The notes below the pieces were generated by a model. The model made no database searches and was not told the origin of the DNA. It saw only the letters and a list, made by a program, of their open reading frames with translations. Below are positions 44,680 through 53,569 of a DNA stretch of 64,000 bases, one piece after another (the stretch's first letter is position 1; each line of letters begins with the position of its first letter). Source of the stretch: DUPU01 sp050952465 (GTDB lineage Bacteria > Bacillota > Dehalobacteriia > Dehalobacteriales > Dehalobacteriaceae); the NCBI GenBank assembly GCA_050952465.1, contig JBMNKZ010000009.1, forward strand, positions 239,064-303,063, read 5' to 3'. The translations under genes were made by a program, and so were the position numbers.

Positions 44680-44915
44680 GGTATATGGTGCCCAGTTAAT
44701 GGGTTAAAAGGGAAAGCGGTTATAATCCGCTGCAGCCCCCGCTACTGTGGAATGGGAATGAAATCCAAGAAGCCATTGGGAAACCGAGAAGGCTGGAAAG
44801 TAAGATGATCCATGAGCCAGGAAACCTGCCATATGCTGCAAAATTGATTTCTGCCTCGGGGAGAGGGTGAATATGTCTATGGTATTTACCGCACGGGGAG
44901 TGCGGTTTTTTCATT
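44680..44915 (+). promoter_or_regulatory. cobalamin riboswitch and terminator upstream of cobT
   Basis: Classic aptamer: GGTGCCC, AAAAGGGAA, CCGCTGCAGCCCCCGCTACTGT, AAGCCATTGGGAAACCGAGAAGGC and the B12 box GAGCCAGGAAACCTGCC at 44814-44830. The expression platform includes hairpin ACCGCAC-GGGG-AGTGCGGT with a T6 tail at 44888-44915. Binding of adenosylcobalamin should terminate transcription of cobT-cbiA. Confidence 0.93.
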
Positions 44916-45020
44916 TTAAAAAACATGCATTAGTCTACCTTAGTTTGAATTTAAGAAAATTATCTCTTAATCAAAAAATCATTAGTAATAAAAAAATACT
45001 ACATAAGGGGAGCGATTTTT

Positions 45021-46097
45021 ATGCAAAATTTTAAAGAAGTATTAGCAGGAATTAAACCTTTAGATCAAAAGGCCATGGCGGAGGCTAGTACCCGCATGGA
45101 CAACCTGATCAAGCCCATCGGCAGTTTAGGCAGGTTAGAGGATATCGCCATACAGCTGGCGGGAATCACCGGTCGGATAAAAAACAAGATTGAAAAAAAA
45201 TGCACTGTGGTCATGTCGGCAGACAATGGAGTGATGGATGAAGGGGTAAGTGCTGCTCCCCAGGTGGTAACTTTGATTCAGACTGAAAATATGTTTAAAG
45301 GTATTTGCGGAATTAATGTTTTATCTGAGGCAAATAACGCTGATATTAGGGTGGTAGATATCGGTATCAACGGGGATATCCATTGCCCGGGGCTAATCTC
45401 AAGGAAAATCAGAAAAGGCACCTCCAATATGGCCAAAGGCCCGGCCATGTCCCGGGATGAAGCGATTAAAGCCATCGAAACGGGGATTGAAGTAGTGAAA
45501 AATTTGGTGGATGAGGGCTATAACCTGTTTGGGACAGGAGAAATGGGCATCGGAAATACCAGTACCAGCAGTGCCATGCTCATGTGTTTCACCGGCTGCT
45601 CGGCGGAAGTCGCAGTAGGTAAAGGGGCCGGACTCACAGAAGAAGATTTCAATAAAAAGAAAAGAATTATTGCGCAAGCACTTAAAGTAAATAGCCCCGA
45701 TCCCCAAGACCCCATTGATGTACTTGCTAAGGTAGGGGGGTTTGACATCGCTGGTTTGGTAGGGTGTTTCCTGGCGGCTGCCTACTACCGGGTGCCCATC
45801 GTGATCGATGGATTTATATCCGGCATTGCCGCTTTAACGGCATATAAACTAAATCCCTTGGTGAAAGGGTATTTAATTCCTTCCCATGCTTCTGCTGAGC
45901 CGGGCTATGATTATATGATTAAGGCAATTGGCTTAGAGCCCATTCTCCTTCTGAAAATGAGGTTAGGGGAAGGGAGCGGCTGTCCCTTAGCCTTTAATGT
46001 GATTGAGGGAGCCTTAGCCATCATGAATAACATGGCTACTTTTGAGGAAGGAGCCATCTCCAGCGAAACTTTGGTGGATATAAGAGAGGAAGAATAA
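45021..46097 (+). CDS. cobT: nicotinate-nucleotide-dimethylbenzimidazole phosphoribosyltransferase
   Basis: 358 residues. It activates the lower-ligand base as alpha-ribazole phosphate. Motifs: RMDNLIKPIGSLGRLEDIA, VMSADNGVMDEGVSAAPQ, LFGTGEMGIGNTSTSSAML, and KMRLGEGSGCPLAF with the catalytic Glu. ATG 45021 follows AAGGGGAGCG. First gene behind the cobalamin riboswitch; its stop shares an A with the cobU start. Confidence 0.96.
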   Translation: MQNFKEVLAGIKPLDQKAMAEASTRMDNLIKPIGSLGRLEDIAIQLAGITGRIKNKIEKKCTVVMSADNGVMDEGVSAAPQVVTLIQTENMFKGICGINVLSEANNADIRVVDIGINGDIHCPGLISRKIRKGTSNMAKGPAMSRDEAIKAIETGIEVVKNLVDEGYNLFGTGEMGIGNTSTSSAMLMCFTGCSAEVAVGKGAGLTEEDFNKKKRIIAQALKVNSPDPQDPIDVLAKVGGFDIAGLVGCFLAAAYYRVPIVIDGFISGIAALTAYKLNPLVKGYLIPSHASAEPGYDYMIKAIGLEPILLLKMRLGEGSGCPLAFNVIEGALAIMNNMATFEEGAISSETLVDIREEE

Positions 46098-46657
46098 TGG
46101 GAAAAGCCATATTGGTTACAGGTGGAGCAAGAAGCGGCAAAAGCCGTTTAGCGGAGAAAATAATGAAAGATTTGTCCGGGCAAGTGCTTTACCTGGCCAC
46201 GGCAAAAGTATGCGATGAGGAAATGGCCTTAAGGGTGGAAAAGCACCGTCAGTCTCGGCCCACGGAGTGGGAAACCGTAGAGGCCTACCGGGATTTAGGG
46301 AAAATCATTGGGAATCAGGGTAAGAATTATCAGGGCATTTTACTTGACTGTATCACCATCATGGTGACAAATTTGCTCTTTGATTTACCGGAAATGCAGC
46401 AGGAAGAGTTAAGCAGAGAAAGCATCGAAAAGGCGGAGGAAATGATTATGGCTCAGGCCAAAAGTCTGATAGAGGGCATTAAATCTGCTCCTGCCACCAC
46501 GGTGATGGTTACCAATGAATTAGGAAGCGGAATTGTGCCAGAATACCCAATTGCCCGGGCTTTTAGAGATATTGCCGGGCGAGTAAACCAATATTTAGCC
46601 AGAGAGGCAGATGAAGTGTATCTCACTGTCTGTGGGCTGCCGCTTAAATTAAAGTAA
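46097..46657 (+). CDS. cobU: adenosylcobinamide kinase / guanylyltransferase
   Basis: 186 residues. It phosphorylates adenosylcobinamide and adds GMP to form the nucleotide-loop precursor. P-loop TGGARSGKSRLAEKI at the N-terminus, the KHRQSRPTEWETVEA segment containing the guanylylated His region, ILLDCITIMVTNLL, and VTNELGSGIVPEYPIARAFRDIAGR. Directly coupled to cobT (TAATG). The next gene is a phosphatase rather than cobS. Confidence 0.96.
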   Translation: MGKAILVTGGARSGKSRLAEKIMKDLSGQVLYLATAKVCDEEMALRVEKHRQSRPTEWETVEAYRDLGKIIGNQGKNYQGILLDCITIMVTNLLFDLPEMQQEELSRESIEKAEEMIMAQAKSLIEGIKSAPATTVMVTNELGSGIVPEYPIARAFRDIAGRVNQYLAREADEVYLTVCGLPLKLK

Positions 46658-46670
46658 TGGGGGCCGGGTG

Positions 46671-47258
46671 ATGACACTTCTTTATCTTATCAGGCATGGG
46701 GAAACTGAATTTAATGCGAAAAAGGCTTGTTATGGGTGGATCGACTGTTCCTTGAACCAAAAGGGTTTCCAGCAAGCTCAAAAGGTGGCTGAGTTGCTTA
46801 AGGACGTTAGCTTTGATGTCGTGATTTCAAGCCCGTTAAAAAGAGCTCGGGAGACCGCCGCGATTGTCAGTAAGGTTTCTTCGGAAGAAATTATTTTAGA
46901 CGAACGTCTAAAAGAGCTAAACTTTGGTTCTTGGGAAGGAAAACACTATCAAAGGATCGAACAGGAAGACCCGGAAAACTGGCGTATTTGGATTAATAAT
47001 TGGAAAGAGGCAGCTCCTCCCGGGGGAGAATCATTTAAAGACATGTACCGGCGGGTAGAGGAGAGTATCAAAGATATTTTGGAAAAATATGCAGATGAAT
47101 CTCTCCTCTTGGTCAGCCACCAGGGATGTCTCCGTACTATCATTTGCGTTTTATTGAATATGGGTTATGAGGGCTTTATGCATTTTAGTTTTAAGCAGGA
47201 TACATATAGTTTGCTGGAAGTGAAAAATGGGTTTTGTGTGGTGAAGAAGATTAATTAA
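46671..47258 (+). CDS. cobC: histidine phosphatase, probable alpha-ribazole phosphatase
   Basis: 195 residues from ATG 46671 (GTG 46668 also possible). The phosphohistidine motif LIRHGETEFNAKK is at the start, with SSPLKRARETA, LKELNFGSWEGKHYQRIE and the second His in LLVSHQGCLR. The family is broad; assignment to alpha-ribazole-5'-phosphate dephosphorylation comes from its place between cobU and cbiP. Confidence 0.82.
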   Translation: MTLLYLIRHGETEFNAKKACYGWIDCSLNQKGFQQAQKVAELLKDVSFDVVISSPLKRARETAAIVSKVSSEEIILDERLKELNFGSWEGKHYQRIEQEDPENWRIWINNWKEAAPPGGESFKDMYRRVEESIKDILEKYADESLLLVSHQGCLRTIICVLLNMGYEGFMHFSFKQDTYSLLEVKNGFCVVKKIN

Positions 47259-47347
47259 CTCCCCCTGTCAGCTGCGCTGTCACCCTCCTCCGGAAGGGGA
47301 TGATAGCATCCCTTGGGATGAAGGGAGTAATAAGACAAAGGATGTGC

Positions 47348-48913
47348 ATGATGAAAGCGAAAAGTATTATGATCCAGGGTACCGGGTCTTCGGTAGGGAA
47401 GAGCTTGTTATGTACGGCTCTTTGCCGAATTTTTACCCAGGATGGATACCGGGTGAACCCTTTTAAATCCCAGAATATGTCCAATAATTCCTATATCACA
47501 GCAGAAGGTCTGGAAATGGGACGAGCCCAAGTGATGCAGGCAGAAGCAGCAAGAAAGGCACCCCGGGCCGCGATGAACCCCATTCTCTTAAAACCCAGCT
47601 CTGACCAAAGGTCCCAGGTGGTAATCAAAGGGAAGGTATTTGATACCTTAGGGGTAGGGGATTATTATGCATATAAAGGCCGACTGAAGGCGATGATTGA
47701 GGAAATTTATCATAATTTGGCCACCGAATGTGACATTATGGTAATTGAAGGGGCCGGCAGCCCGGCAGAAATCAACTTGAAGCATGATGACCTGGTGAAC
47801 ATGGGGATGGCCAAAATAGCCCAAGCACCGGTGCTTTTGGCCGGTGATATAGACCGGGGCGGGGTTTTTGCCTCTTTAGCCGGAACCATGCTTTTGTTGG
47901 ATGATGACGAAAAAAACATGGTAAAAGGAGTGATTATTAATAAATTCCGTGGTAACCTGGATATTTTGAAACCCGGATTAGCCATGCTGGAAGATATTAT
48001 TCATATTCCGGTTTTGGGAGTGGTACCCTATTTTCACTTAAACTTAGAAGATGAGGATAGCGTTACTGACTGGCAAAAATTCAGTACTTCTTTGGAGGAT
48101 AACGGACCCCAGCAGGGAGTAGGTGCAGTAAATCCCCGGGGAGAAATCGAAATTGCCGTGCTGAAGCTTCCTCATATTTCTAATTTTACGGATTTTAACG
48201 CACTAAAACTTTATCCGGATGTACACCTTAAATTTGTAGATTTAAGAGAAGATTTAGGGGATCCTGATGTGGTGGTGATTCCCGGTACCAAAAGCACCAT
48301 AAGCGATATGGAACTGCTAAAAAGAACAGGCATGGAGGAGAAAATTCTCAAATGCCACCAAAAGGGTGTTATTGTCTTTGGCATTTGCGGCGGATTTCAG
48401 ATGCTGGGCAGGGAGATTCGGGATCCGGATCATGTGGAATCATTTTCCGATGGTATTGCCGGCTTAGGGTTAATCCAGGCGGTAACTACTTTCCGGGGAG
48501 AAAAGACCACCACCTTGTCCGAAGGGGAGGATCGGATCTTCCATACTAGGGTGCAGGGCTATGAGATTCATATGGGGGAGACGGTATTGGGAGAAGGGGT
48601 AGCACCTCTCCTTAAAATACTTTCACAGCAAGGTAAAACTGAGAAAGGAAGAACTGCCCTGACCGATGGAGCCGTAAATACCGAAAGGACAGTTTTTGGC
48701 ACCTATCTCCATGGGATTTTTGACAATGCTTCTTTTACCAGAAGTTTTCTCAATTTGGTACGAAAAGCGAAAAATTTGGCACCACTAGCAAGTACCGTGC
48801 CGGATTATTGGCAGTATAAAGATGAACAGTATGATAAACTAGCTGATGTGGTACGGGAAAGTCTGGATATGAAACAAATCTACCGTATTGTAGAGACCGG
48901 TTTAAATGATTAG
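47348..48913 (+). CDS. cbiP: adenosylcobyric acid synthase
   Basis: 521 residues from ATG 47348 (AAAGGA upstream; an earlier ATG at 47300 is unlikely). It amidates four side chains of adenosylcobyrinic acid diamide. The N-terminal ATP-binding domain shows IQGTGSSVGKSLLCTALCRI and PFKSQNMSNNSYIT. The C-terminal glutaminase has IPGTKSTISDM and the nucleophile in FGICGGFQMLG, with the His in YLHGIFDN. The stop is TAG. A repeat-like 60-base stretch precedes the gene. Confidence 0.96.
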   Translation: MMKAKSIMIQGTGSSVGKSLLCTALCRIFTQDGYRVNPFKSQNMSNNSYITAEGLEMGRAQVMQAEAARKAPRAAMNPILLKPSSDQRSQVVIKGKVFDTLGVGDYYAYKGRLKAMIEEIYHNLATECDIMVIEGAGSPAEINLKHDDLVNMGMAKIAQAPVLLAGDIDRGGVFASLAGTMLLLDDDEKNMVKGVIINKFRGNLDILKPGLAMLEDIIHIPVLGVVPYFHLNLEDEDSVTDWQKFSTSLEDNGPQQGVGAVNPRGEIEIAVLKLPHISNFTDFNALKLYPDVHLKFVDLREDLGDPDVVVIPGTKSTISDMELLKRTGMEEKILKCHQKGVIVFGICGGFQMLGREIRDPDHVESFSDGIAGLGLIQAVTTFRGEKTTTLSEGEDRIFHTRVQGYEIHMGETVLGEGVAPLLKILSQQGKTEKGRTALTDGAVNTERTVFGTYLHGIFDNASFTRSFLNLVRKAKNLAPLASTVPDYWQYKDEQYDKLADVVRESLDMKQIYRIVETGLND

Positions 48914-48967
48914 TTTAGTATGTTATATTAAAAATAGTTAGTTTGGTCTGTATGGGTGGTGGTAAAT

Positions 48968-49936
48968 ATGGCCGGCATTGTTAATTTGTTTAGTATCTGG
49001 GGGGCCTGTGTCCTAGATTTATTTTTAGGGGACCCCAGATCTTTTCCTCATCCTGTAATCTTTATTGGGAAATTAATCAGTTTTTTGGAAAAGATAATCC
49101 GAAAAGGGGCGAAAACCCCGGTCGCCCAAAAAGCCGGGGGTGTAGTTCTTACTTTGGCCACGGTACTTACGGTTTACTTACTGACTCTTGGGGTATTGTA
49201 TATAGCAAAAAGCATTCATATTTATTTTTTTTATATTTTAAATCTTATGCTTCTTTGGACTTGTTTAGCGGCTAGATCCCTTCAGAGGGCGAGTATGCAG
49301 GTCTTTTATCCCTTGGTAAAAGGGGAAATGTCTTTGGCTCGTCAGAAACTTTCCTATATAGTGGGTCGAGATACAGAAGAATTAAATGAGGAGGAAATTG
49401 CCAAGGCTACTGTGGAAACAGTGATGGAAAACACTTCTGATGGCATTATTGCCCCTCTTTTTTATATGTTTATGGGGGGCGCACCCCTAGCTATGGCTTA
49501 TAAAGCGGTAAATACTATGGATTCCATGTTAGGTTATAGAAATGAAAAATACCTGCATCTAGGATGGGCATCGGCGAAACTTGATGATGCGGCTAATTTT
49601 ATTCCGGCTCGGATTACCGGAATTTTTCTCGTGGTGGCCTCTTTTTTTCTTAAGTATAATTACCGGGGGAGTTTTAGAATTCTTTTAAGGGATAGGAGAA
49701 ATCATTTAAGTCCTAATTGCGGTTACCCTGAGGCAGCGGCGGCGGGAGCCCTTGATATTCAGCTGGGGGGAACCCATACTTATTTTCAGGAGACGGTATT
49801 CAAACCAACTTTAGGGGATGACTTAAGGCCGGTGGAACACCGGGATATTCCTCGGGGCGTAAAAATGATGTACCTATCATCCTGGTTGGTATTGGGCTTT
49901 TTTTCAATGTTACTTCTTGCCTTAAGGTTTAATTAA
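48968..49936 (+). CDS. cbiB: adenosylcobinamide-phosphate synthase
   Basis: 322 residues from ATG 48968 (GGGTGGT upstream). Integral membrane enzyme attaching aminopropanol phosphate to cobyric acid. Features: an N-terminal helix with LDLFLGDPRSFPHPVIFIG, YIVGRDTEELNEEEIAKATVE, ENTSDGIIAPLFYM, MDSMLGYRNEKYLHLGWASA, and a C-terminal helix. It precedes cobD, whose product supplies the aminopropanol phosphate. Confidence 0.95.
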   Translation: MAGIVNLFSIWGACVLDLFLGDPRSFPHPVIFIGKLISFLEKIIRKGAKTPVAQKAGGVVLTLATVLTVYLLTLGVLYIAKSIHIYFFYILNLMLLWTCLAARSLQRASMQVFYPLVKGEMSLARQKLSYIVGRDTEELNEEEIAKATVETVMENTSDGIIAPLFYMFMGGAPLAMAYKAVNTMDSMLGYRNEKYLHLGWASAKLDDAANFIPARITGIFLVVASFFLKYNYRGSFRILLRDRRNHLSPNCGYPEAAAAGALDIQLGGTHTYFQETVFKPTLGDDLRPVEHRDIPRGVKMMYLSSWLVLGFFSMLLLALRFN

Positions 49937-50041
49937 TGTCCCTAAGAAGCCCCGCCTCTGCAGGTGCTGCATATCATGCAACCTTAATATGCCTTTTCCA
50001 ACAAAGGGTTGTGTTTCAGAAAAAGTTAAATGGAGGTTAAT

Positions 50042-51109
50042 ATGAACTTTCATGGCGGAGATATTTATTCTTGTACCGGACAGGTGCTGGACTTCAGCTC
50101 AAATATCAATCCCTTGGGCGTACCAGCTAGTTTTCGGAGGGCATTGATTGAGAGAATTGAAGATTTTACCTGCTACCCCGATATTAAATATCGTGCATTA
50201 CGAGGAGTTTTAGCGGAATATTTGGATTTTGATGCCCCGGAAATGATTATTCCCGGCAATGGAGCAGTGGAGATAATTTTTAAAGCAATTATGGCTTTAG
50301 ATATTTCGGTCATGATTAATTTAAGCCCCACCTTTTCCGAATATGCCAGGGCTGCCCGGCAAAAGGGAGTAGAGGTTATAAACATTAATGCTTATGATGC
50401 AGGATTCAGCTTTTTGGATTTTGACTTAATTTTAGAGGCGGTGCGGCCAAAATCCCTGGTGGTCTTATGTAATCCTAACAACCCTACCGGAACCTTTGTG
50501 GAAAAAGACCAGGTATTTGATCTTGCCCGGGAGCTGGGGAAAAAGGAAAGTTATCTTTTCATTGATGAAGCTTTCATTGAATTTACGGATGATTATCCGG
50601 GGAACAGTATGGTGCAAGAACTTATTCATTTTCCAAATGTGCTGGTAATTCGGGCGGCTACGAAATTCTTTGGCATGCCGGGGATTCGCTTAGGTTTTGG
50701 TGTAACCAAGAATCAAGAATTAATCAAAGGCATTTTAGATAGGCTGGAGCCTTGGAATGTAAATGCCGCAGCAGTAATAGCAGGGTGTACCGTCTACCGG
50801 GATGAGGAGTATATAAAAGCCTCACGGCGCTGGGTAAAGGAAGAGCGGGATTTTTTCTTTCAACGTTTAAAAGAAATTGAGGGTTTGACCGTTTATCCAT
50901 CCCGGGCTAATTTCCATCTGGTAAAAACTAATGTCAATCTTGATGCTTGGACTTTAAAAGAAATATTGCTGAAAGAAGGGGTATTAATTCGTACCCCGGA
51001 CGGCTTTGAGCATCTCACTCTTTATCATTTCCGTCTGGCGGTGAAAGACCGGGCCTCCAATGAGGTAGCTTTATCTGCTTTGAGGGAGGTTTTGGACTAT
51101 TATGGATAA
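50042..51109 (+). CDS. cobD: L-threonine-O-3-phosphate decarboxylase
   Basis: 355 residues from ATG 50042 (GGAGG upstream). PLP enzyme of the aminotransferase fold making aminopropanol phosphate for CbiB. Visible: FHGGDIYSCTGQVLDFSSNI, NPNNPTGTFV, LFIDEAFIEFTDD, and the PLP-lysine segment RAATKFFGMPGIRLGFG. HisC-like in fold, but the start and the cbiB/cbiA neighbours indicate CobD. It overlaps the next gene by 8 bases. Confidence 0.94.
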   Translation: MNFHGGDIYSCTGQVLDFSSNINPLGVPASFRRALIERIEDFTCYPDIKYRALRGVLAEYLDFDAPEMIIPGNGAVEIIFKAIMALDISVMINLSPTFSEYARAARQKGVEVININAYDAGFSFLDFDLILEAVRPKSLVVLCNPNNPTGTFVEKDQVFDLARELGKKESYLFIDEAFIEFTDDYPGNSMVQELIHFPNVLVIRAATKFFGMPGIRLGFGVTKNQELIKGILDRLEPWNVNAAAVIAGCTVYRDEEYIKASRRWVKEERDFFFQRLKEIEGLTVYPSRANFHLVKTNVNLDAWTLKEILLKEGVLIRTPDGFEHLTLYHFRLAVKDRASNEVALSALREVLDYYG

Positions 51110-52535
51110 AAGCAATGGTAATCAAAAATTTCCTAGCCATCGGTTGGTGATTGCCGCGCCGTCCAGCGGCAGCGGTAAAACCACCTTCTCCATGGGCTTG
51201 ATGGCGGCTTTTTGTCGGAAAGGGTTAAAAGTGCAGCCCTTTAAGGTAGGGCCGGATTATATTGACCCGGCTTTTCATACGGCAATTACGGGAAGAAACA
51301 GTATCAATTTGGACAGCTGGCTGCTTAGTGACACATATATCAAAGAATTGTTTGAAAGATTTAGCGCGGGGGCGGATTTATCCATTGTGGAAGGGGTTAT
51401 GGGTCTCTATGACGGCTTCGGAGACGACCTCTTAGGAGGAAGTACGGCGGGCATAGCCAAACTTCTTCAGGCTCCGGTGCTTTTGATAATGACGGTCGAT
51501 GCCATGGCAGCTAGTGCTGCCGCAGTGGTTTATGGGCTGAAGGAATTAGGCCGGGTGAATGTGACGGGGGTAGTGATTAATAAACCATCTTCTCCGCAAC
51601 ATTACCTGATGGTGAAGAGAGCTATCGAAAAATATGCCGGGGTGCAGGTTGCGGGCTTTATTCCTAAAAAAGCCGGGATTGAGTTAAAAAGCAGGCATCT
51701 AGGGTTGGTGCAAAGCAATGAAACGGATAATCTATCAAGTATTGTTGATGCTTTGGCTGCATTAATTGAAGAAAATGTGGATTTGGAGATGATTTTAGCT
51801 AAGGCTAAGGAAGCTCCTCTTTGGGAATCTGTGTCCCAGAAGACCACAGAGAAAATTAAAGGACAAGATTTTTCTTTTGGCGTGTCCTCTGGGGTAACCG
51901 GTCCAAAAATCGGCATCGCAAGGGATCAGGCCTTTAGTTTTTATTATCATGAAAATTTGGAAATTCTTCGGCGTATGGGAGCTGAATTGGTCTTTTTTAG
52001 TCCCATGAAAGATAAAGCCCTGCCGGAAGGGATAACGGGTCTTTACATTGGAGGAGGGTATCCGGAGGTGTTTGCGAAAGAAGTTTCCGCCAATACCTCC
52101 CTGATGCAGGAGATTCGGGCAAGGGCAGATCAAGGACTCCCTATTTATGCTGAATGCGGGGGGTATATGTATTTGAACAAGTGCTTCAAAAATAAAGAGG
52201 GTGAGACTTTCCCCTTTGTGGGCATCTTTGACGGCGAATGCATAATGACCAAAAGGTTACAGAACTTTGGTTATTTAGAATTAGAGGGGCTTACAGATAC
52301 CGTGCTTTTCCAAAAAGGAGATCGGATTAGAGCCCACGAGTTTCATGAGTCCTTAGTTATAAGAAAGGACAAGGATTTTTGTATCAGAGGGGAAAAAATC
52401 ATAGGTGGTCAAAATATTAGTTGGCAATGCGGGAGAAAATACCAAAATGTTTTTGGCATGTATCCTCATATTTATTTTCCCGCCAATCTAAATTTTGCCC
52501 GTAATTTTATTAATTTCTGCAACAGTTATAAGTAA
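51102..52535 (+). CDS. cbiA: cobyrinate a,c-diamide synthase
   Basis: 477 residues. It amidates the a and c side chains of cobyrinate using glutamine and ATP. The N-terminal P-loop domain shows APSSGSGKTTFSMGLM and PFKVGPDYIDPAFH. The C-terminal glutaminase has LYIGGGYPEVFAKE and the nucleophile Cys in YAECGGYMYLNK. The start overlaps cobD. Last gene of the cobalamin operon; a Fur/PerR-like palindrome overlaps its stop. Confidence 0.96.
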   Translation: MDKSNGNQKFPSHRLVIAAPSSGSGKTTFSMGLMAAFCRKGLKVQPFKVGPDYIDPAFHTAITGRNSINLDSWLLSDTYIKELFERFSAGADLSIVEGVMGLYDGFGDDLLGGSTAGIAKLLQAPVLLIMTVDAMAASAAAVVYGLKELGRVNVTGVVINKPSSPQHYLMVKRAIEKYAGVQVAGFIPKKAGIELKSRHLGLVQSNETDNLSSIVDALAALIEENVDLEMILAKAKEAPLWESVSQKTTEKIKGQDFSFGVSSGVTGPKIGIARDQAFSFYYHENLEILRRMGAELVFFSPMKDKALPEGITGLYIGGGYPEVFAKEVSANTSLMQEIRARADQGLPIYAECGGYMYLNKCFKNKEGETFPFVGIFDGECIMTKRLQNFGYLELEGLTDTVLFQKGDRIRAHEFHESLVIRKDKDFCIRGEKIIGGQNISWQCGRKYQNVFGMYPHIYFPANLNFARNFINFCNSYK

Positions 52536-52549
52536 TGATAATCATTACT
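52531..52549. promoter_or_regulatory. Fur/PerR-type operator before rubrerythrin
   Basis: Perfect 9-1-9 palindrome AGTAATGATAATCATTACT. It matches the ATGATAATCAT core of Fur-family operators. It overlaps the cbiA stop and lies 138 bases before the rubrerythrin start. Whether Fur, PerR or another family member binds cannot be told from sequence. Confidence 0.65.
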
Positions 52550-52686
52550 ATTATTATATTTTATCGAAAAAATGGCAAATTCGTGCAGGAATTTTACTAT
52601 GTTTGGGGAAGATATACTATAGTTAAATAAAGAAAAAAATAAAAAATCATTAGCAAAAAATAAAAATGATTAATGGAGGAATTAGA

Positions 52687-53223
52687 ATGAAAGATTTAAA
52701 AGGTACAAAAACGGAAAAAAATTTAATGGAGGCTTTTGCCGGAGAATCTCAGGCTAGGAATAAGTACACCTATTTTGCCTCTGTTGCCAAAAAGGAAGGT
52801 TATGAGCAGATAGCTGCAATCTTTTTGGAAACAGCTGAAAACGAAAAGGAACACGCAAAAATTTGGTTGAAAAAGCTTAATGGGATCGGCAATACTGCCG
52901 AAAACTTAAAAGCCGCTGCCGGGGGGGAAAATGACGAGTGGACCAATATGTATAAGCGCATGGCAGCTGAGGCTCGGGAAGAAGGATTCGAAGACATTGC
53001 CCGGCTTTTTGACGGTGTAGCTAAAATTGAAAAAGAGCATGAGGAGCGTTACCTAAAGCTCCTGGAAAATCTGGAAACAGGAAAAGTGTTTAAGAAGGAC
53101 GGAAAGGTTTATTGGAAATGCCGAAATTGCGGCCATATTCATGAAGGGGATGAGGCACCTAATGTCTGTCCGGTTTGCGCCCATCCCAAGGCATTTTTTG
53201 AAGTCTTAGGACAAAATTATTAA
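52687..53223 (+). CDS. rbr: rubrerythrin
   Basis: 178 residues from ATG 52687 (GGAGGAA upstream). Peroxide-reducing non-haem iron protein of anaerobes. The N-terminal ferritin-like domain has NLMEAFAGESQARNKYTYFA and ETAENEKEHAKIW with the diiron ligands; the C-terminal rubredoxin-like domain carries CRNCGHIHEGDEAPNVCPVC. A Fur/PerR-like palindrome upstream suggests peroxide or iron control. Own terminator follows. Confidence 0.97.
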   Translation: MKDLKGTKTEKNLMEAFAGESQARNKYTYFASVAKKEGYEQIAAIFLETAENEKEHAKIWLKKLNGIGNTAENLKAAAGGENDEWTNMYKRMAAEAREEGFEDIARLFDGVAKIEKEHEERYLKLLENLETGKVFKKDGKVYWKCRNCGHIHEGDEAPNVCPVCAHPKAFFEVLGQNY

Positions 53224-53232
53224 AAAGCATTA

Positions 53233-53261
53233 AAGCAAGGGATAATCTCCCTTGCTTTTTT
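53233..53261 (+). terminator. terminator after rubrerythrin
   Basis: AAGCAAGGGA-TAATC-TCCCTTGCTT stem and T6 tail. Confidence 0.85.
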
Positions 53262-53329
53262 GTTGGCGAAAACTCCCTTGTATTGTTTTTTTGAAGCAAA
53301 GCAAAATATTAGCGAGGGAGGTGAAATTT

Positions 53330-53470
53330 TTGTCTCTCCAAAAAGACAAAGGTGTCAATGATAAGATGAAGTACGAATTTATGCAAGAAATAGGTATTGT
53401 TCCCAATAAAGTTAAAAGAATCACAAAGATGGGTGAAAAATTTAATAAAGACAACGTTTCTCAAAAATAA
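53330..53470 (+). CDS. short SASP-like protein
   Basis: 46 residues from TTG 53330, chosen because GAGGGAGGTG lies 5-14 bases upstream. The centre KMKYEFMQEIGIVPNKV resembles the first conserved helix of alpha/beta-type small acid-soluble spore proteins (KFEIAQELGV), but the second conserved half (GGxMTKKMVxxAE) is missing. It directly precedes two complete spore-protein genes, so a spore role is likely. Family assignment is tentative. Confidence 0.55.
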   Translation: MSLQKDKGVNDKMKYEFMQEIGIVPNKVKRITKMGEKFNKDNVSQK

Positions 53471-53569
53471 TAAATAAAAGAGGAAAATACTGTTAGAGAG
53501 AAATTAGAATAAAACCAAGGTCTATGGAAAAGAATAAGAACATAACTCAGTAAAGGAGGTGAAAAATTA

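Noticed and set aside
47260..47340. GC-rich stretch before cbiP as a regulatory RNA
   Set aside because: It resembles a dispersed repeat (CTGTCAGCTGCGCTGTCACCC) with short arms; no known riboswitch core was seen.
52573..52587. TGGCAAATTCGTGCA upstream of rubrerythrin as a sigma54 promoter
   Set aside because: The distance between GG and GC is one base too short, and TTGC is not present.
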